Assembly: GCA_030263475.1 (NCBI GenBank)
Contig: SZPC01000010.1
Location: 8,423 to 72,422, forward strand
From: OLB4 sp002050165
GTDB lineage: Bacteria; Bacteroidota; Ignavibacteria; Tepidaquicellales; Tepidaquicellaceae
Direction of reading: 5' to 3'
Length of the DNA stretch: 64,000 bases
Part shown: piece after piece, positions 53,828 to 62,126 of the stretch
How positions within the stretch are numbered: position 1 is the first letter of the stretch
Layout: each line of letters begins with the position of its first letter
Notes under the pieces: model-generated
The model's database searches: none
The model's input: only the letters and a program-made list of their open reading frames with translations
What the model was told of the DNA's origin: nothing
Made by a program: the position numbers and the translations under genes

Positions 53828-55258
53828 GTGAAAGAACTTACTCCGCTTGGATTTGGTGGTTACCGCATAGACAACAGGTTCGCTGAACACTCCGATGCGC
53901 TTTCTTATGCGCTTACATCAGGAATTTCTGTAATTGACACTTCTTCAAACTATTCGGATGGTAGAAGCGAGCTTTTGATTGGAAATGTGCTCTATGACTT
54001 GTTCAATGCGGGAACTGTAAACAGAGAGGATTTAACCGTAATTACCAAAGTTGGTTACCTTCAGGGACAGAATTATAAATCAGCTTTAAAAAGGGAGAAT
54101 ACGGATAAGCAATTTCATGAAGTTGTGAAATATTCAGAAGGTCTATGGCATTGCATTCATCCCGAATTCCTTGAGAACCAGCTATCGCACCAGCTTTCAC
54201 GCCTTAATCTAAAGTTTATTGACATCTATCTTTTACATAACCCTGAATATTTTCTGATTGACTCTAAGAAACGAAACGTTGACTCTTCCGTCGCTCAACA
54301 AGAATATTACAGGAGAATTAAGGATGCTTTTATTTTTTTAGAATCTAAAGTCAGAGATGGTTCAATCGGAGCTTATGGTGTTTCCTCAAATACATTTCCT
54401 CTTGAGAATGATGAATACACATTCACTTCACTTGAAAACCTGAACGAAATAGCTTCGGAAATTTCTTACGAGTCAAATTTTAAGTTCATTCAACTCCCGT
54501 TCAACATAATCGAACCCGGTGCCTTGTTAACAAAAAACCAACTCGGTGGTTCATTATCAACGCTGGATTATGCACGCAATAACGGTATAAAAGTTCTGGT
54601 TAACAGACCGTTTAATACAATATCATCAAAAGGTCTCGTCAGAACAGTTGATTATGAAACCGGAGTGTTTATTGAGAAGGATTTCGTTGCCGGTCTAACA
54701 TTATGTAGGAGAAAAGAAACTGAACTCAACAAATTTCTTAGGGAGAAAGGTGATTTTCACTTTGCAAACCAACTTGTAATTTCAGGTGAGGTTGAGAAAA
54801 ACTGGAAAAGTTTTGGGAGTATTGAAAATTTTAATGATATGCTTGAATATTTTTTCTCTCCGCGACTGAATAATTTTTATGACCTTGCTGAAAGTTGCAA
54901 GCTTGAGGGATCTGTTTTAAACTTATTTGATGAATATATTTCATCTGTTAATATAGTTCTGAACCTGCTTGGAAACTATTACCGTAATAATAATGCTTCA
55001 AAAAATAAATTTTTTCATCTTTCGCTCAACAAGTATCTACCAGAAGAATTTCATAAACTCCCCTTGTCACAGAAAACTTTACAAATACTTCGTTCAGTTG
55101 AGGGAGTTGAGTGTATTTTGGTTGGCGCAAGGAAGAAAAAATATGTTGACGATATTATTGGTGTATTGGATTTACCAAAGCTGAACAATTCATACGATAT
55201 AATAAAGAGTTTACACTCCGATATGATAAATGCGGAATACCATTCAGCCGATTTATGA
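53828..55258 (+). CDS. Aldo/keto reductase family protein with long C-terminal extension
   Basis: An NADPH-dependent TIM-barrel oxidoreductase of 476 residues; the usual AKR has about 320. The catalytic tetrad can be seen: Asp in ISVIDTSSNYSDGRSE near 38, Tyr in SNYSDG, Lys in VITKVGYL near 76 and His in IYLLHNPEYF near 138. After the barrel the protein adds about 120 mostly helical residues, though SVEGVECILVGARKKKYVDDI near 430-450 is the normal AKR end, so the extra part is an internal insertion at about 290-420. Starts at GTG. Its stop overlaps the start of the next gene (ATGA). Substrate unknown. Confidence 0.88.
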   Translation: MKELTPLGFGGYRIDNRFAEHSDALSYALTSGISVIDTSSNYSDGRSELLIGNVLYDLFNAGTVNREDLTVITKVGYLQGQNYKSALKRENTDKQFHEVVKYSEGLWHCIHPEFLENQLSHQLSRLNLKFIDIYLLHNPEYFLIDSKKRNVDSSVAQQEYYRRIKDAFIFLESKVRDGSIGAYGVSSNTFPLENDEYTFTSLENLNEIASEISYESNFKFIQLPFNIIEPGALLTKNQLGGSLSTLDYARNNGIKVLVNRPFNTISSKGLVRTVDYETGVFIEKDFVAGLTLCRRKETELNKFLREKGDFHFANQLVISGEVEKNWKSFGSIENFNDMLEYFFSPRLNNFYDLAESCKLEGSVLNLFDEYISSVNIVLNLLGNYYRNNNASKNKFFHLSLNKYLPEEFHKLPLSQKTLQILRSVEGVECILVGARKKKYVDDIIGVLDLPKLNNSYDIIKSLHSDMINAEYHSADL

Positions 55259-56352
55259 TCACTAAATTTTTTTCTATTAAAGTTCGTTTAATGTTTCTTT
55301 TAATACTTATTGTATCAACGATCGTATTCGCTTATTTGAGTTACTCCGGAGATAGCCAATCACAAGAAACCAGTCAGAATAAAGATTTAATTGAATTCAA
55401 TTTAGAAAACATCAGATCCTATCTGTCATTCAGAGTTGACTCCCTGCTTGAAACTTTCAATCTTGAAAAAAGCTGGATTAAAACAAACAATGATACCGGC
55501 ACCGTTTTATTCACAAAGACAATTACAATTCCTGCGGATTTATCTGTGTCATTTGTTAATAAAGATCTGGCTGATTTAATGCACAACGCACACTTAAGAA
55601 TTAACTCAACCAAAGATGATAAATCAGGTAATATTAATTTCAGCGTTTATGAAAACAGCAACGATGAAAAACCAATTGCTATAATCCGGTTAATAAAAAA
55701 CCATGAATTATTGCGCAACGCTTCCTCAATTGTATTAATCTTTGACAATCTGGAGGAATTGTCTGAATCCGAACGACTGGATATACTAAACTCACCCCAC
55801 AACCTCAGCTTTGTTTTACCATTAGATTTTGAAAAAATTGACGTACAATCCTCAATAATTGAATCAGAAAAAAATTATGTGTTATATTTTAATGTTGGCA
55901 ACACCGAGAACTATCTTGCAGATTTCCGAACCGATATGAGCGACCGGCAATGGATGACTAAGATAACATCCCTTTCATCCGAATACCCGGAAGCATCAGG
56001 GATAATTTTCAGAAACCCGGATATGGAATTTGAGTTCGAGAAAAAAATCCGCACACAATATTTAATCTACAATGAAAACTCATTCCGTGATACACTTGTA
56101 AAAGAGTTTATGCCCGAATTTGATGACCCGGGGAAAGTTGACGAACTATTCACGAAAATTATTAATAGGAACAATGAAGGAAATAAAGTACAGTTCTACC
56201 TCGCAAGATTTTCCTACAACGACTTTAAATCGTTATTTAACAAAATTAGTTTACTGAAGAAACGTGGATATAATTTTATTGATTTTAAAACCGGCGCAGA
56301 TCTATTACGGGAAATTAAAGCGAACAAAGAAAAAAAACCGGAGAACGAATGA
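55255..56352 (+). CDS. Membrane-anchored protein, possible divergent polysaccharide deacetylase
   Basis: A 365-residue protein with an N-terminal helix at about 8-28 and a periplasmic domain. From about 155, the order of SIVLIFDNLEEL, NLSFVLPLDFEKI, a strand ending NYVLYFNVGN, then EASGIIFRNPDMEF follows the strand order of the divergent polysaccharide deacetylase (YibQ-like, PF04748) fold, where these would be IDDxG, AVLP, HLPM and NHxGS. Here the metal-binding His and Asp are largely replaced, so an enzyme is doubtful. The family assignment is a judgement by eye with low certainty. It overlaps both neighbours by 4 bases (aldo/keto reductase and tadA). Confidence 0.65.
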   Translation: MITKFFSIKVRLMFLLILIVSTIVFAYLSYSGDSQSQETSQNKDLIEFNLENIRSYLSFRVDSLLETFNLEKSWIKTNNDTGTVLFTKTITIPADLSVSFVNKDLADLMHNAHLRINSTKDDKSGNINFSVYENSNDEKPIAIIRLIKNHELLRNASSIVLIFDNLEELSESERLDILNSPHNLSFVLPLDFEKIDVQSSIIESEKNYVLYFNVGNTENYLADFRTDMSDRQWMTKITSLSSEYPEASGIIFRNPDMEFEFEKKIRTQYLIYNENSFRDTLVKEFMPEFDDPGKVDELFTKIINRNNEGNKVQFYLARFSYNDFKSLFNKISLLKKRGYNFIDFKTGADLLREIKANKEKKPENE

Positions 56353-56798
56353 CCATACACGAACGATACATGAATATCGCATTAACTGAAGCGGAGTTAG
56401 CTTTTGATAAAGGTGAAATTCCTGTCGGTTGTGTGATTGTTTTCAATGATACAATAATCGCCAAGGCGCACAATATGGTTGAATCACTCAAGGATCCAAC
56501 CGCGCACGCTGAAATAATTGCCATCACTTCTGCTGCAGAATACCTGTCCTCAAAACAATTACCTGGTTGTTCGGTTTACGTTACACTTGAACCTTGTCCA
56601 ATGTGCGCCGGTGCATTGGTCAACGCAAAGATTGATTGCTTGTATTTCGGTGCTTACGATCATAAATCCGGTTCGTGCGGAAGCGTAATAAATCTAAGTT
56701 CGATAAAATCGTTCAACCATCATTTCCCGGTGTACGGTGGGATATGCGACATGAGATCTTCAGACCTCTTAATAAATTTTTTTAAGGTGAGGAGATAG
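56349..56798 (+). CDS. tadA: tRNA-specific adenosine deaminase TadA
   Basis: Zinc deaminase that turns the wobble adenosine of tRNA-Arg(ACG) into inosine. 149 residues. Zinc and catalytic residues: PTAHAEIIAI near 54-63 (His and Glu) and TLEPCPMCAGALVNAKI near 83-99 (two Cys). GEIPVGCVIV near 22 is the usual start of the fold, and the final GGICDMRSSDLLINFFKVRR matches TadA more than guanine or cytosine deaminases. It overlaps the preceding gene by 4 bases; the next gene is convergent, one base away. Confidence 0.93.
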   Translation: MTIHERYMNIALTEAELAFDKGEIPVGCVIVFNDTIIAKAHNMVESLKDPTAHAEIIAITSAAEYLSSKQLPGCSVYVTLEPCPMCAGALVNAKIDCLYFGAYDHKSGSCGSVINLSSIKSFNHHFPVYGGICDMRSSDLLINFFKVRR

Positions 56799-56799
56799 A

Positions 56800-57759
56800 T
56801 TAATTAATGGCAATTATTTTGCTGCCTGTTTCAATTTCGTTATTAAAAATTTCAACCCGATAGATTCCTTTAGGTAAAAATGACGGGTTAAAATAAATCC
56901 GGGAATCACCTTCAATCACTCCGGCAAAAAATGTTGCGTGCACAATACCCATTACATCGCTGTACTCAACCCGAAGTGTATTCAACCCCATGCCGGTAAT
57001 ATTAAATGCTTCAGAAAATTTTAACGCATCGTTTTCAAGCTTATTAAAAGAAGCAATCCTGCAAAATTTATCAATATCCGCATCACTGTTAAATTTATGA
57101 CTAATCTGCTTAATGTACGACTGATTGAGTTTTTCCCAAATTGAATTATCCTGAATATGAATATGCCTGTTAGCGCCGGCGCCATGCTCAAGAAATCTAA
57201 GGTTTAACAAGCTGCAAAGTTCACTTATTTGTTTGCTCTCAGCGAAATTGTAAGACCCTATATCTACTGCAAGTCCGACCATGTGCGGTGATTTATCCGA
57301 GCCTGTCCAACCTTTTCGTTTATATCTTTCCTGATCATCCGCATTGCGCAAAGCATCTGTAATCCGTTGATTGAAATTCATTTCAGAAGCAATATGAAGA
57401 AATTTCACCAGAAAGATGGGGTGTACAAAAGTAATTGCATTATCCTTTATCTGAAGGAATGGCGCACTAAAGTTCACTAAGGGATACAAGTGCTTAAAAC
57501 TTCCCCGGATAAAGTTATCATTGTCTATAAAAAAAATTCCATTTTTAGGATCACTGATTTGAAAAAATCCGCTTTCGAAATTTCCGTCTTTGTAAATTAT
57601 TAAACATGCCGACGTGAAACCTGAAAATTTCGTTTGATAGAGGGCGTCAAAGTTATCATTAATAACGTTTACACAAAGTGAGGTATCAGGAGAATGGATT
57701 TGTAAGAAAGAAAATAACAACAGAAAACTTTTTATTATTTTAAATCCCTTAAATCCCAT
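56800..57759 (-). CDS. Secreted M15-like (LAS) metallopeptidase domain protein
   Basis: A 319-residue secreted protein. I start at the ATG at 57759, just after the HPr stop, which gives a direct signal peptide (MGFKGFKIIKSFLLLFSFL); an earlier frame start at 57786 would lie in HPr. The middle carries the zinc-peptidase signature of the M15/D-Ala-D-Ala family: SPHMVGLAVDIGSYN (SxHxxGxAxD) near 155-170 and EHGAGANRHIHIQ (HxH) near 192. Cell-wall or cross-link cleavage is thus likely. The last 30 residues, SFLPKGIYRVEIFNNEIETG and a Lys-free end, resemble a degenerate type IX sorting tail. Confidence 0.8.
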   Translation of the reverse strand: MGFKGFKIIKSFLLLFSFLQIHSPDTSLCVNVINDNFDALYQTKFSGFTSACLIIYKDGNFESGFFQISDPKNGIFFIDNDNFIRGSFKHLYPLVNFSAPFLQIKDNAITFVHPIFLVKFLHIASEMNFNQRITDALRNADDQERYKRKGWTGSDKSPHMVGLAVDIGSYNFAESKQISELCSLLNLRFLEHGAGANRHIHIQDNSIWEKLNQSYIKQISHKFNSDADIDKFCRIASFNKLENDALKFSEAFNITGMGLNTLRVEYSDVMGIVHATFFAGVIEGDSRIYFNPSFLPKGIYRVEIFNNEIETGSKIIAIN

Positions 57760-57760
57760 T

Positions 57761-58027
57761 TTACAATTCCCCGAATCCGTTCTCAAAAAATTTAATCATT
57801 TCATCGGCAAACCAAACTTCATCAGGTCCATCAAAGGTAAGTGTCAGCTTTGAACCTTGTTCGGCAGCAAGTGTCATTACGCCAATAATGCTTTTTCCGT
57901 TAACCTGAAAATTATTTTTTGAAATATAGAAATCTGATTTATATCTTGCTGCAATTTTGACTATTGCAGAGGCGGGTCTGGTGTGCATCCCGGCTTTATT
58001 AACGATTGTTACCTCTTTTTCAATCAA
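57761..58027 (-). CDS. HPr family phosphocarrier protein
   Basis: An 88-residue HPr. His15 in NKAGMHTRPAS is the site phosphorylated by EI in the PTS, and Ser46 in VNGKSIIGVMTLA is the site of HPr kinase; both are at the classical numbers. No enzyme I, EII or HPr kinase gene is in the window. In this group HPr often serves regulation (nitrogen-type PTS or HPrK) instead of sugar uptake. It overlaps the preceding membrane protein gene by 4 bases and ends 2 bases before the M15-like gene. Confidence 0.95.
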   Translation of the reverse strand: MIEKEVTIVNKAGMHTRPASAIVKIAARYKSDFYISKNNFQVNGKSIIGVMTLAAEQGSKLTLTFDGPDEVWFADEMIKFFENGFGEL

Positions 58028-58524
58028 ACTGAACTGGTTAAAATTCCTGTTAGATAAACAAAAACTGAAGCGATAAAAATACAGATAAAGTATTTATAAA
58101 TAACCGAACTTTGAATTGCCAACAATTTTAAGAACAGCAATAGGAATATTGAAAACATCGAGAACCCGGATATACCGACAATGACTATTCCGAACGAGAT
58201 TTGTTCAACTCTGAAAAAGTATAACAACAATGCAAGGCTGGATAAAGTCAGGGTAAAAACAAGCAGGCAATCCTTTAGCTTAACCGAATGCAATTCACTT
58301 TTCACCAAACCGGCAAATGAAATCCGGTAAATCCAGAGAAAAAAGAACAGGAAATAAAAACCATAAGGAATGAACACAAATGCTCCGTTAAACATAAACA
58401 CCATTAATATGTGCCGGATTAAGATTGTCGCAAAAGTGACTATAGTTATATAAATAATCTGAAATGGCGCTTCAAAGAGTATTGCCCTGTCTATCCAGTG
58501 TTCAATGAACCCGGTTAAACTCAT
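58024..58524 (-). CDS. Unknown five-helix membrane protein
   Basis: A 166-residue hydrophobic protein with about five transmembrane helices (roughly 20-40, 48-70, 83-103, 110-132, 140-162). No recognisable motif; charged residues are in the short loops (YRISFAGLVKSELHSVKLKD near 65-85). It is 5 bases after the polyprenyl synthase gene and overlaps HPr, so the order in the operon is polyprenyl synthase, this gene, HPr, M15-like. Link with prenyl-lipid or wall synthesis is only suggested by position. Confidence 0.78.
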   Translation of the reverse strand: MSLTGFIEHWIDRAILFEAPFQIIYITIVTFATILIRHILMVFMFNGAFVFIPYGFYFLFFFLWIYRISFAGLVKSELHSVKLKDCLLVFTLTLSSLALLLYFFRVEQISFGIVIVGISGFSMFSIFLLLFLKLLAIQSSVIYKYFICIFIASVFVYLTGILTSSV

Positions 58525-58529
58525 TTGAT

Positions 58530-59522
58530 TTAGAAATTTCTGCTTAGCAGCATTTTAGAGAACCATTTCAACATCTCTTTTGCATCAGAATTATCAAGTT
58601 CATCAAGGTAACTATCTGCTTTAAGGGTGTAGTTTTTGACTTCATTGGCCGCCGAATCAATTACATTGTAATCAGAATATATTTCTTTAATTTTCTGTAT
58701 TGCCTGAGCAGAAATATCTCTGTCTTTTGTATTTTCAATAATTTCCGAAATCAATTTCTTCTCACTTTCACCGGTAACTACTTCATTAGCTTTAAGTAAG
58801 AGGTATGTTTTTTTTCCTTCCACAATATCACCACCGATTTTTTTTCCAAAAGCATTTTCATCAGCGGTAATATCCAGTAAATCATCTTGAATCTGAAAAG
58901 CAAGTCCAAGGTTCTTCGCATAGTTCATAAGATTTTCAACTTGCTCGGGCGAACCGTTGCCAATATAAGCTCCTACCGCCGCACAGGTTTCCAGTAATTT
59001 GGAAGTCTTCTTTCTAATCATCATTAAATATTCGCTGACTGAGACCGATTCGCGGCTCTCAAATTCCTTATCATAGCTTTGACCTTCACAAACTTCGATT
59101 ATTCCGTTTGTAAAAACTCTGGCAATTTCGCCAATATTCGGGGAATTTGTCATCAGTAAGGATTTATATGCAAGTCCAATCAGTTCATCTCCTGCAAGGA
59201 TAGCAATATTCAAATCCCATTTATTGTGTATTGTTGCCCTTCCCCGACGTGTATCAGCATTATCCATAATATCGTCATGTACCAGAGTAAAGTTATGAAG
59301 TATTTCAATCGCTACTGCTGCATCAATTGAGTCCTCAATCGTCCCCCCTATCGCTTCACAGCAAAAAATAAGAATCATCGGTCTTATTCTCTTACCACCT
59401 CCCGAGAGAATGTATTTTAACGGTTCATACAAACTTTTTGGATGTTCCTCTTCAATAAAATTGAACAATCTCTCGTCAATCTGTGTTTTATAGTTAATGT
59501 AACGATCGTAATACTTATTCAT
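58530..59522 (-). CDS. Polyprenyl diphosphate synthase
   Basis: Builds a trans-prenyl chain (farnesyl to octaprenyl range) from IPP, for quinones and other lipids. 330 residues. First Asp-rich motif: LVHDDIMDNADTRRGR near 80-95; second: FQIQDDLLDITADENAFGKK near 208-227. The N-terminal YEPLKYILSGGGKRIRPMI holds the IPP-binding Lys/Arg. The residues before the first motif (EILHNFTLVHDD) include Phe-Thr, so chain length cannot be fixed by eye. Its IPP would come from IspH at 48771. It is the first gene of the minus-strand group that runs to 56800. Confidence 0.94.
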   Translation of the reverse strand: MNKYYDRYINYKTQIDERLFNFIEEEHPKSLYEPLKYILSGGGKRIRPMILIFCCEAIGGTIEDSIDAAVAIEILHNFTLVHDDIMDNADTRRGRATIHNKWDLNIAILAGDELIGLAYKSLLMTNSPNIGEIARVFTNGIIEVCEGQSYDKEFESRESVSVSEYLMMIRKKTSKLLETCAAVGAYIGNGSPEQVENLMNYAKNLGLAFQIQDDLLDITADENAFGKKIGGDIVEGKKTYLLLKANEVVTGESEKKLISEIIENTKDRDISAQAIQKIKEIYSDYNVIDSAANEVKNYTLKADSYLDELDNSDAKEMLKWFSKMLLSRNF

Positions 59523-59591
59523 TTTGTGGAAGTGAAGTGAATTAAATTGTAATTGAGCGATTTAATATATAAAATTAAACCCGACTATTAT

Positions 59592-61232
59592 ATGAAAATT
59601 TACAAATCACAAAAAAAGCAAATGCAATTTAAACCTGTCCTGCTGAACCTCTTTATAGGTTTTGTCTTTTTAATTTTTACTTCATTCAGTTTTAATTCTG
59701 CAATAACCGGTAAACCGTCCTATACATTACCCGACTGGTCACAACTTGATCCCTATAAAGACGGTTTCGAAGGAACACGAACGCTGGAATTTTATTCGTT
59801 CGTTGAAACTGCTCATAATCTTCCGAAACGTAATGAGGTAATCGTTGCCGTTATAGATTCCGGTTTTGACATAAATCACCCGGCTCTGAAAGATAATATC
59901 TGGCAAAATGAAAAAGAGATTAATGGAGTTGAAGGGGTAGATGATGATAACAACGGTTATATTGACGATTATCACGGTTGGAATTTTCTCGGTAATGTCA
60001 GATATCTGAGTCTTGAAGTTACCCGGGAATTAAAACGCCTTAATTACAACAATACCCCAACGAACGATGAGTACTATAAAAAAGTCAAATATAATTATGA
60101 AGAAGAAAAATCTGAGATAGCCAATACATTAGAACTTTTCGAAAGCAGTAGTTCAATAATTGAAAACGCACACAAAACTTTAAAAGAAGGGGGTTATAGC
60201 ACCAACCTGGAGTTTTTAACAGAGCATGTAGATAAAATGCCCGATAAATACAAATCTGCTGCCATGACTCTGATAACGATGGAGTCATTTTTTGGAATTA
60301 ACCCTGATTATATAGAGAGCTCAATAAAGGAATTCCAAATAAAGAATAAAGTGCTTTTCGATACAACCGATACACATATACTTGTTGGCGATAATCCTGA
60401 AGTTCTAAATGAAACGGGGTACGGAAACAATACACTATTAATAGATGAAAACGAATCTCACGGAACTCATGTTGCGGGAACAATTGCAGCTAATGTCCCC
60501 GGTATCGGACAGGCACCGTTTGCTAAAATAATGTGTCTGAGGGCAGTGCCAAACGAAGGCGACGAAAGGGATAAAGATATCGGAAATGCAATAAGGTACG
60601 CAGTTGATAATGGAGCTTCCGTAATTAATATGTCAGCAGGAAAATATTTCTCCAGATATCCCGAATATGTTACGGATGCAATAAACTATGCCAATGAAAA
60701 CGGTGTTGTATTCGTCGTCTCTGCCGGGAATGAAGGTTTCAACCTGAATGAAAACCCGAATTATCCGAGGAAATACGTAGTCAATAACGGAAAAATTGAA
60801 ACCTTTCCAAACGTTATCGTTGTTGGTGCCAGTACGTGGATGAAAAAATGGAGCGTAGAAAAGGATCCCGATAATTTGAATTATGGTTTCGATCTTGCAG
60901 CTTCATTCTCTAACTATTCAAAAGATGTTGTTGATGTTTTTGCACCGGGTGTAGAAATTAATTCTACAGTTCCGGGTGGTAAGTTCGAGAGATTAAGCGG
61001 AACAAGTATGGCATCACCTCAGGTTGCGGGTATAATTTCCATCATCAAAGCATTTTATCCCAATCTTTCACCATTAGAAATAAAACAACTAATACATTCC
61101 ACTGCGAGGCAATATAATGATCTTGAGGTAAGAATGAGAAACGAAAACAATCTCGAATATTTTTCAAATCTTTCCATATCCGGCGGCGTGATAGACGTAA
61201 TGAATATATTTCAGGAGTTGCTCTCAAACTAA
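59592..61232 (+). CDS. Secreted subtilisin-like serine protease with a large insertion
   Basis: An S8 family peptidase of 546 residues. I use the ATG at 59592 (MKIYKSQKKQMQF), because it puts a signal-type helix (LLNLFIGFVFLIFTSFSF) near the start; TTG at 59553 is less likely. The triad is complete: Asp in VAVIDSGFDINHP near 89, His in ESHGTHVAGT near 289, Ser in LSGTSMASPQVAG near 471; the oxyanion Asn is in VVSAGNEGF. Asp and His are about 200 residues apart against 30-40 in subtilisin: a helical insertion lies between. Such inserted subtilases are typical of Bacteroidota and Ignavibacteria. No type IX tail. Confidence 0.94.
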   Translation: MKIYKSQKKQMQFKPVLLNLFIGFVFLIFTSFSFNSAITGKPSYTLPDWSQLDPYKDGFEGTRTLEFYSFVETAHNLPKRNEVIVAVIDSGFDINHPALKDNIWQNEKEINGVEGVDDDNNGYIDDYHGWNFLGNVRYLSLEVTRELKRLNYNNTPTNDEYYKKVKYNYEEEKSEIANTLELFESSSSIIENAHKTLKEGGYSTNLEFLTEHVDKMPDKYKSAAMTLITMESFFGINPDYIESSIKEFQIKNKVLFDTTDTHILVGDNPEVLNETGYGNNTLLIDENESHGTHVAGTIAANVPGIGQAPFAKIMCLRAVPNEGDERDKDIGNAIRYAVDNGASVINMSAGKYFSRYPEYVTDAINYANENGVVFVVSAGNEGFNLNENPNYPRKYVVNNGKIETFPNVIVVGASTWMKKWSVEKDPDNLNYGFDLAASFSNYSKDVVDVFAPGVEINSTVPGGKFERLSGTSMASPQVAGIISIIKAFYPNLSPLEIKQLIHSTARQYNDLEVRMRNENNLEYFSNLSISGGVIDVMNIFQELLSN

Positions 61233-61248
61233 CATTAATGTAAAACTC

Positions 61249-61881
61249 ATGGAACTATACTATAAAGACCTCGGGTTAATTGAATATAAGAAGGCGTGGG
61301 ATATACAAAAACAAACGCTGAAAAAAGTAATTGAGCATCAACAACCCGATACCCTCTACCTGCTTGAACATCCGAACACTTATACACTCGGCAAAGGCGC
61401 AAATGAAAAAAATCTCATTGCTGATGAATCATTTCTCGAAGACCACAGGATTAGCGTAATCAGAATTGACCGGGGTGGAGATATAACCTACCACGGACCG
61501 GGGCAAATTGTAGGATACCCGATTATAAATCTAAATTCAGTAAACAAAAGTTCGAGACGATATATCTGGAATATCGAAGAAACTATTATCAGAACCTGTA
61601 AATTCTTTGGAATTAAATCCGGTAGGAACGAACAACACACTGGAGTATGGATAGAAGATAGAAAAATCTGCGCAATAGGGATTAAACTCTCACGATGGGT
61701 AACGTCTCACGGATTTGCTTTTAATGTAAATACAGACCTGAAAATTTTCAAAGGGATTATTCCGTGTGGAATTACGGATAAAGCAGTTACATCTCTTGAA
61801 GCTGAAGCAGGAAAAAAATTTGATATACAGGAGGTGAAAGAAGTTGTGAAAAATGAGTTTATCAATGTTTTTGGTTATTGA
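61249..61881 (+). CDS. lipB: Lipoyl(octanoyl) transferase LipB
   Basis: Moves octanoate from acyl carrier protein to lipoyl domains, the first step of lipoate synthesis. 210 residues. Signatures: LYLLEHPNTYTLGKGANEKNL near 37-57, DRGGDITYHGPGQIVGYPII near 76-95, and the catalytic pair Lys146 in GIKLSRWVTSHGFAFNV and Cys173 in IIPCGI. It starts 16 bases after the subtilase gene. lipA is not in the window. It serves the lipoate-dependent 2-oxoacid dehydrogenases and fits with sucD and a working TCA cycle. Confidence 0.95.
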   Translation: MELYYKDLGLIEYKKAWDIQKQTLKKVIEHQQPDTLYLLEHPNTYTLGKGANEKNLIADESFLEDHRISVIRIDRGGDITYHGPGQIVGYPIINLNSVNKSSRRYIWNIEETIIRTCKFFGIKSGRNEQHTGVWIEDRKICAIGIKLSRWVTSHGFAFNVNTDLKIFKGIIPCGITDKAVTSLEAEAGKKFDIQEVKEVVKNEFINVFGY

Positions 61882-62126
61882 AACTTCAACGGTTTCTGTT
61901 TATAGATTTTAAGTCTAACATTTCCGGTTGATGATTTTGTTTACAAAACATCATTATTACAATTATACATACATGAATTTATAACCCTTTGTAAATTTTT
62001 TTGCTTTTTTTATTTCAAAGTAATTAAATACGTTTATACGTATCTCCCAAAAGCAATTATATTGGAATTTCTCATACTACGATTTAATCAACCCGGTAAC
62101 GGATTGTTACATCAAATAAAATCAAA

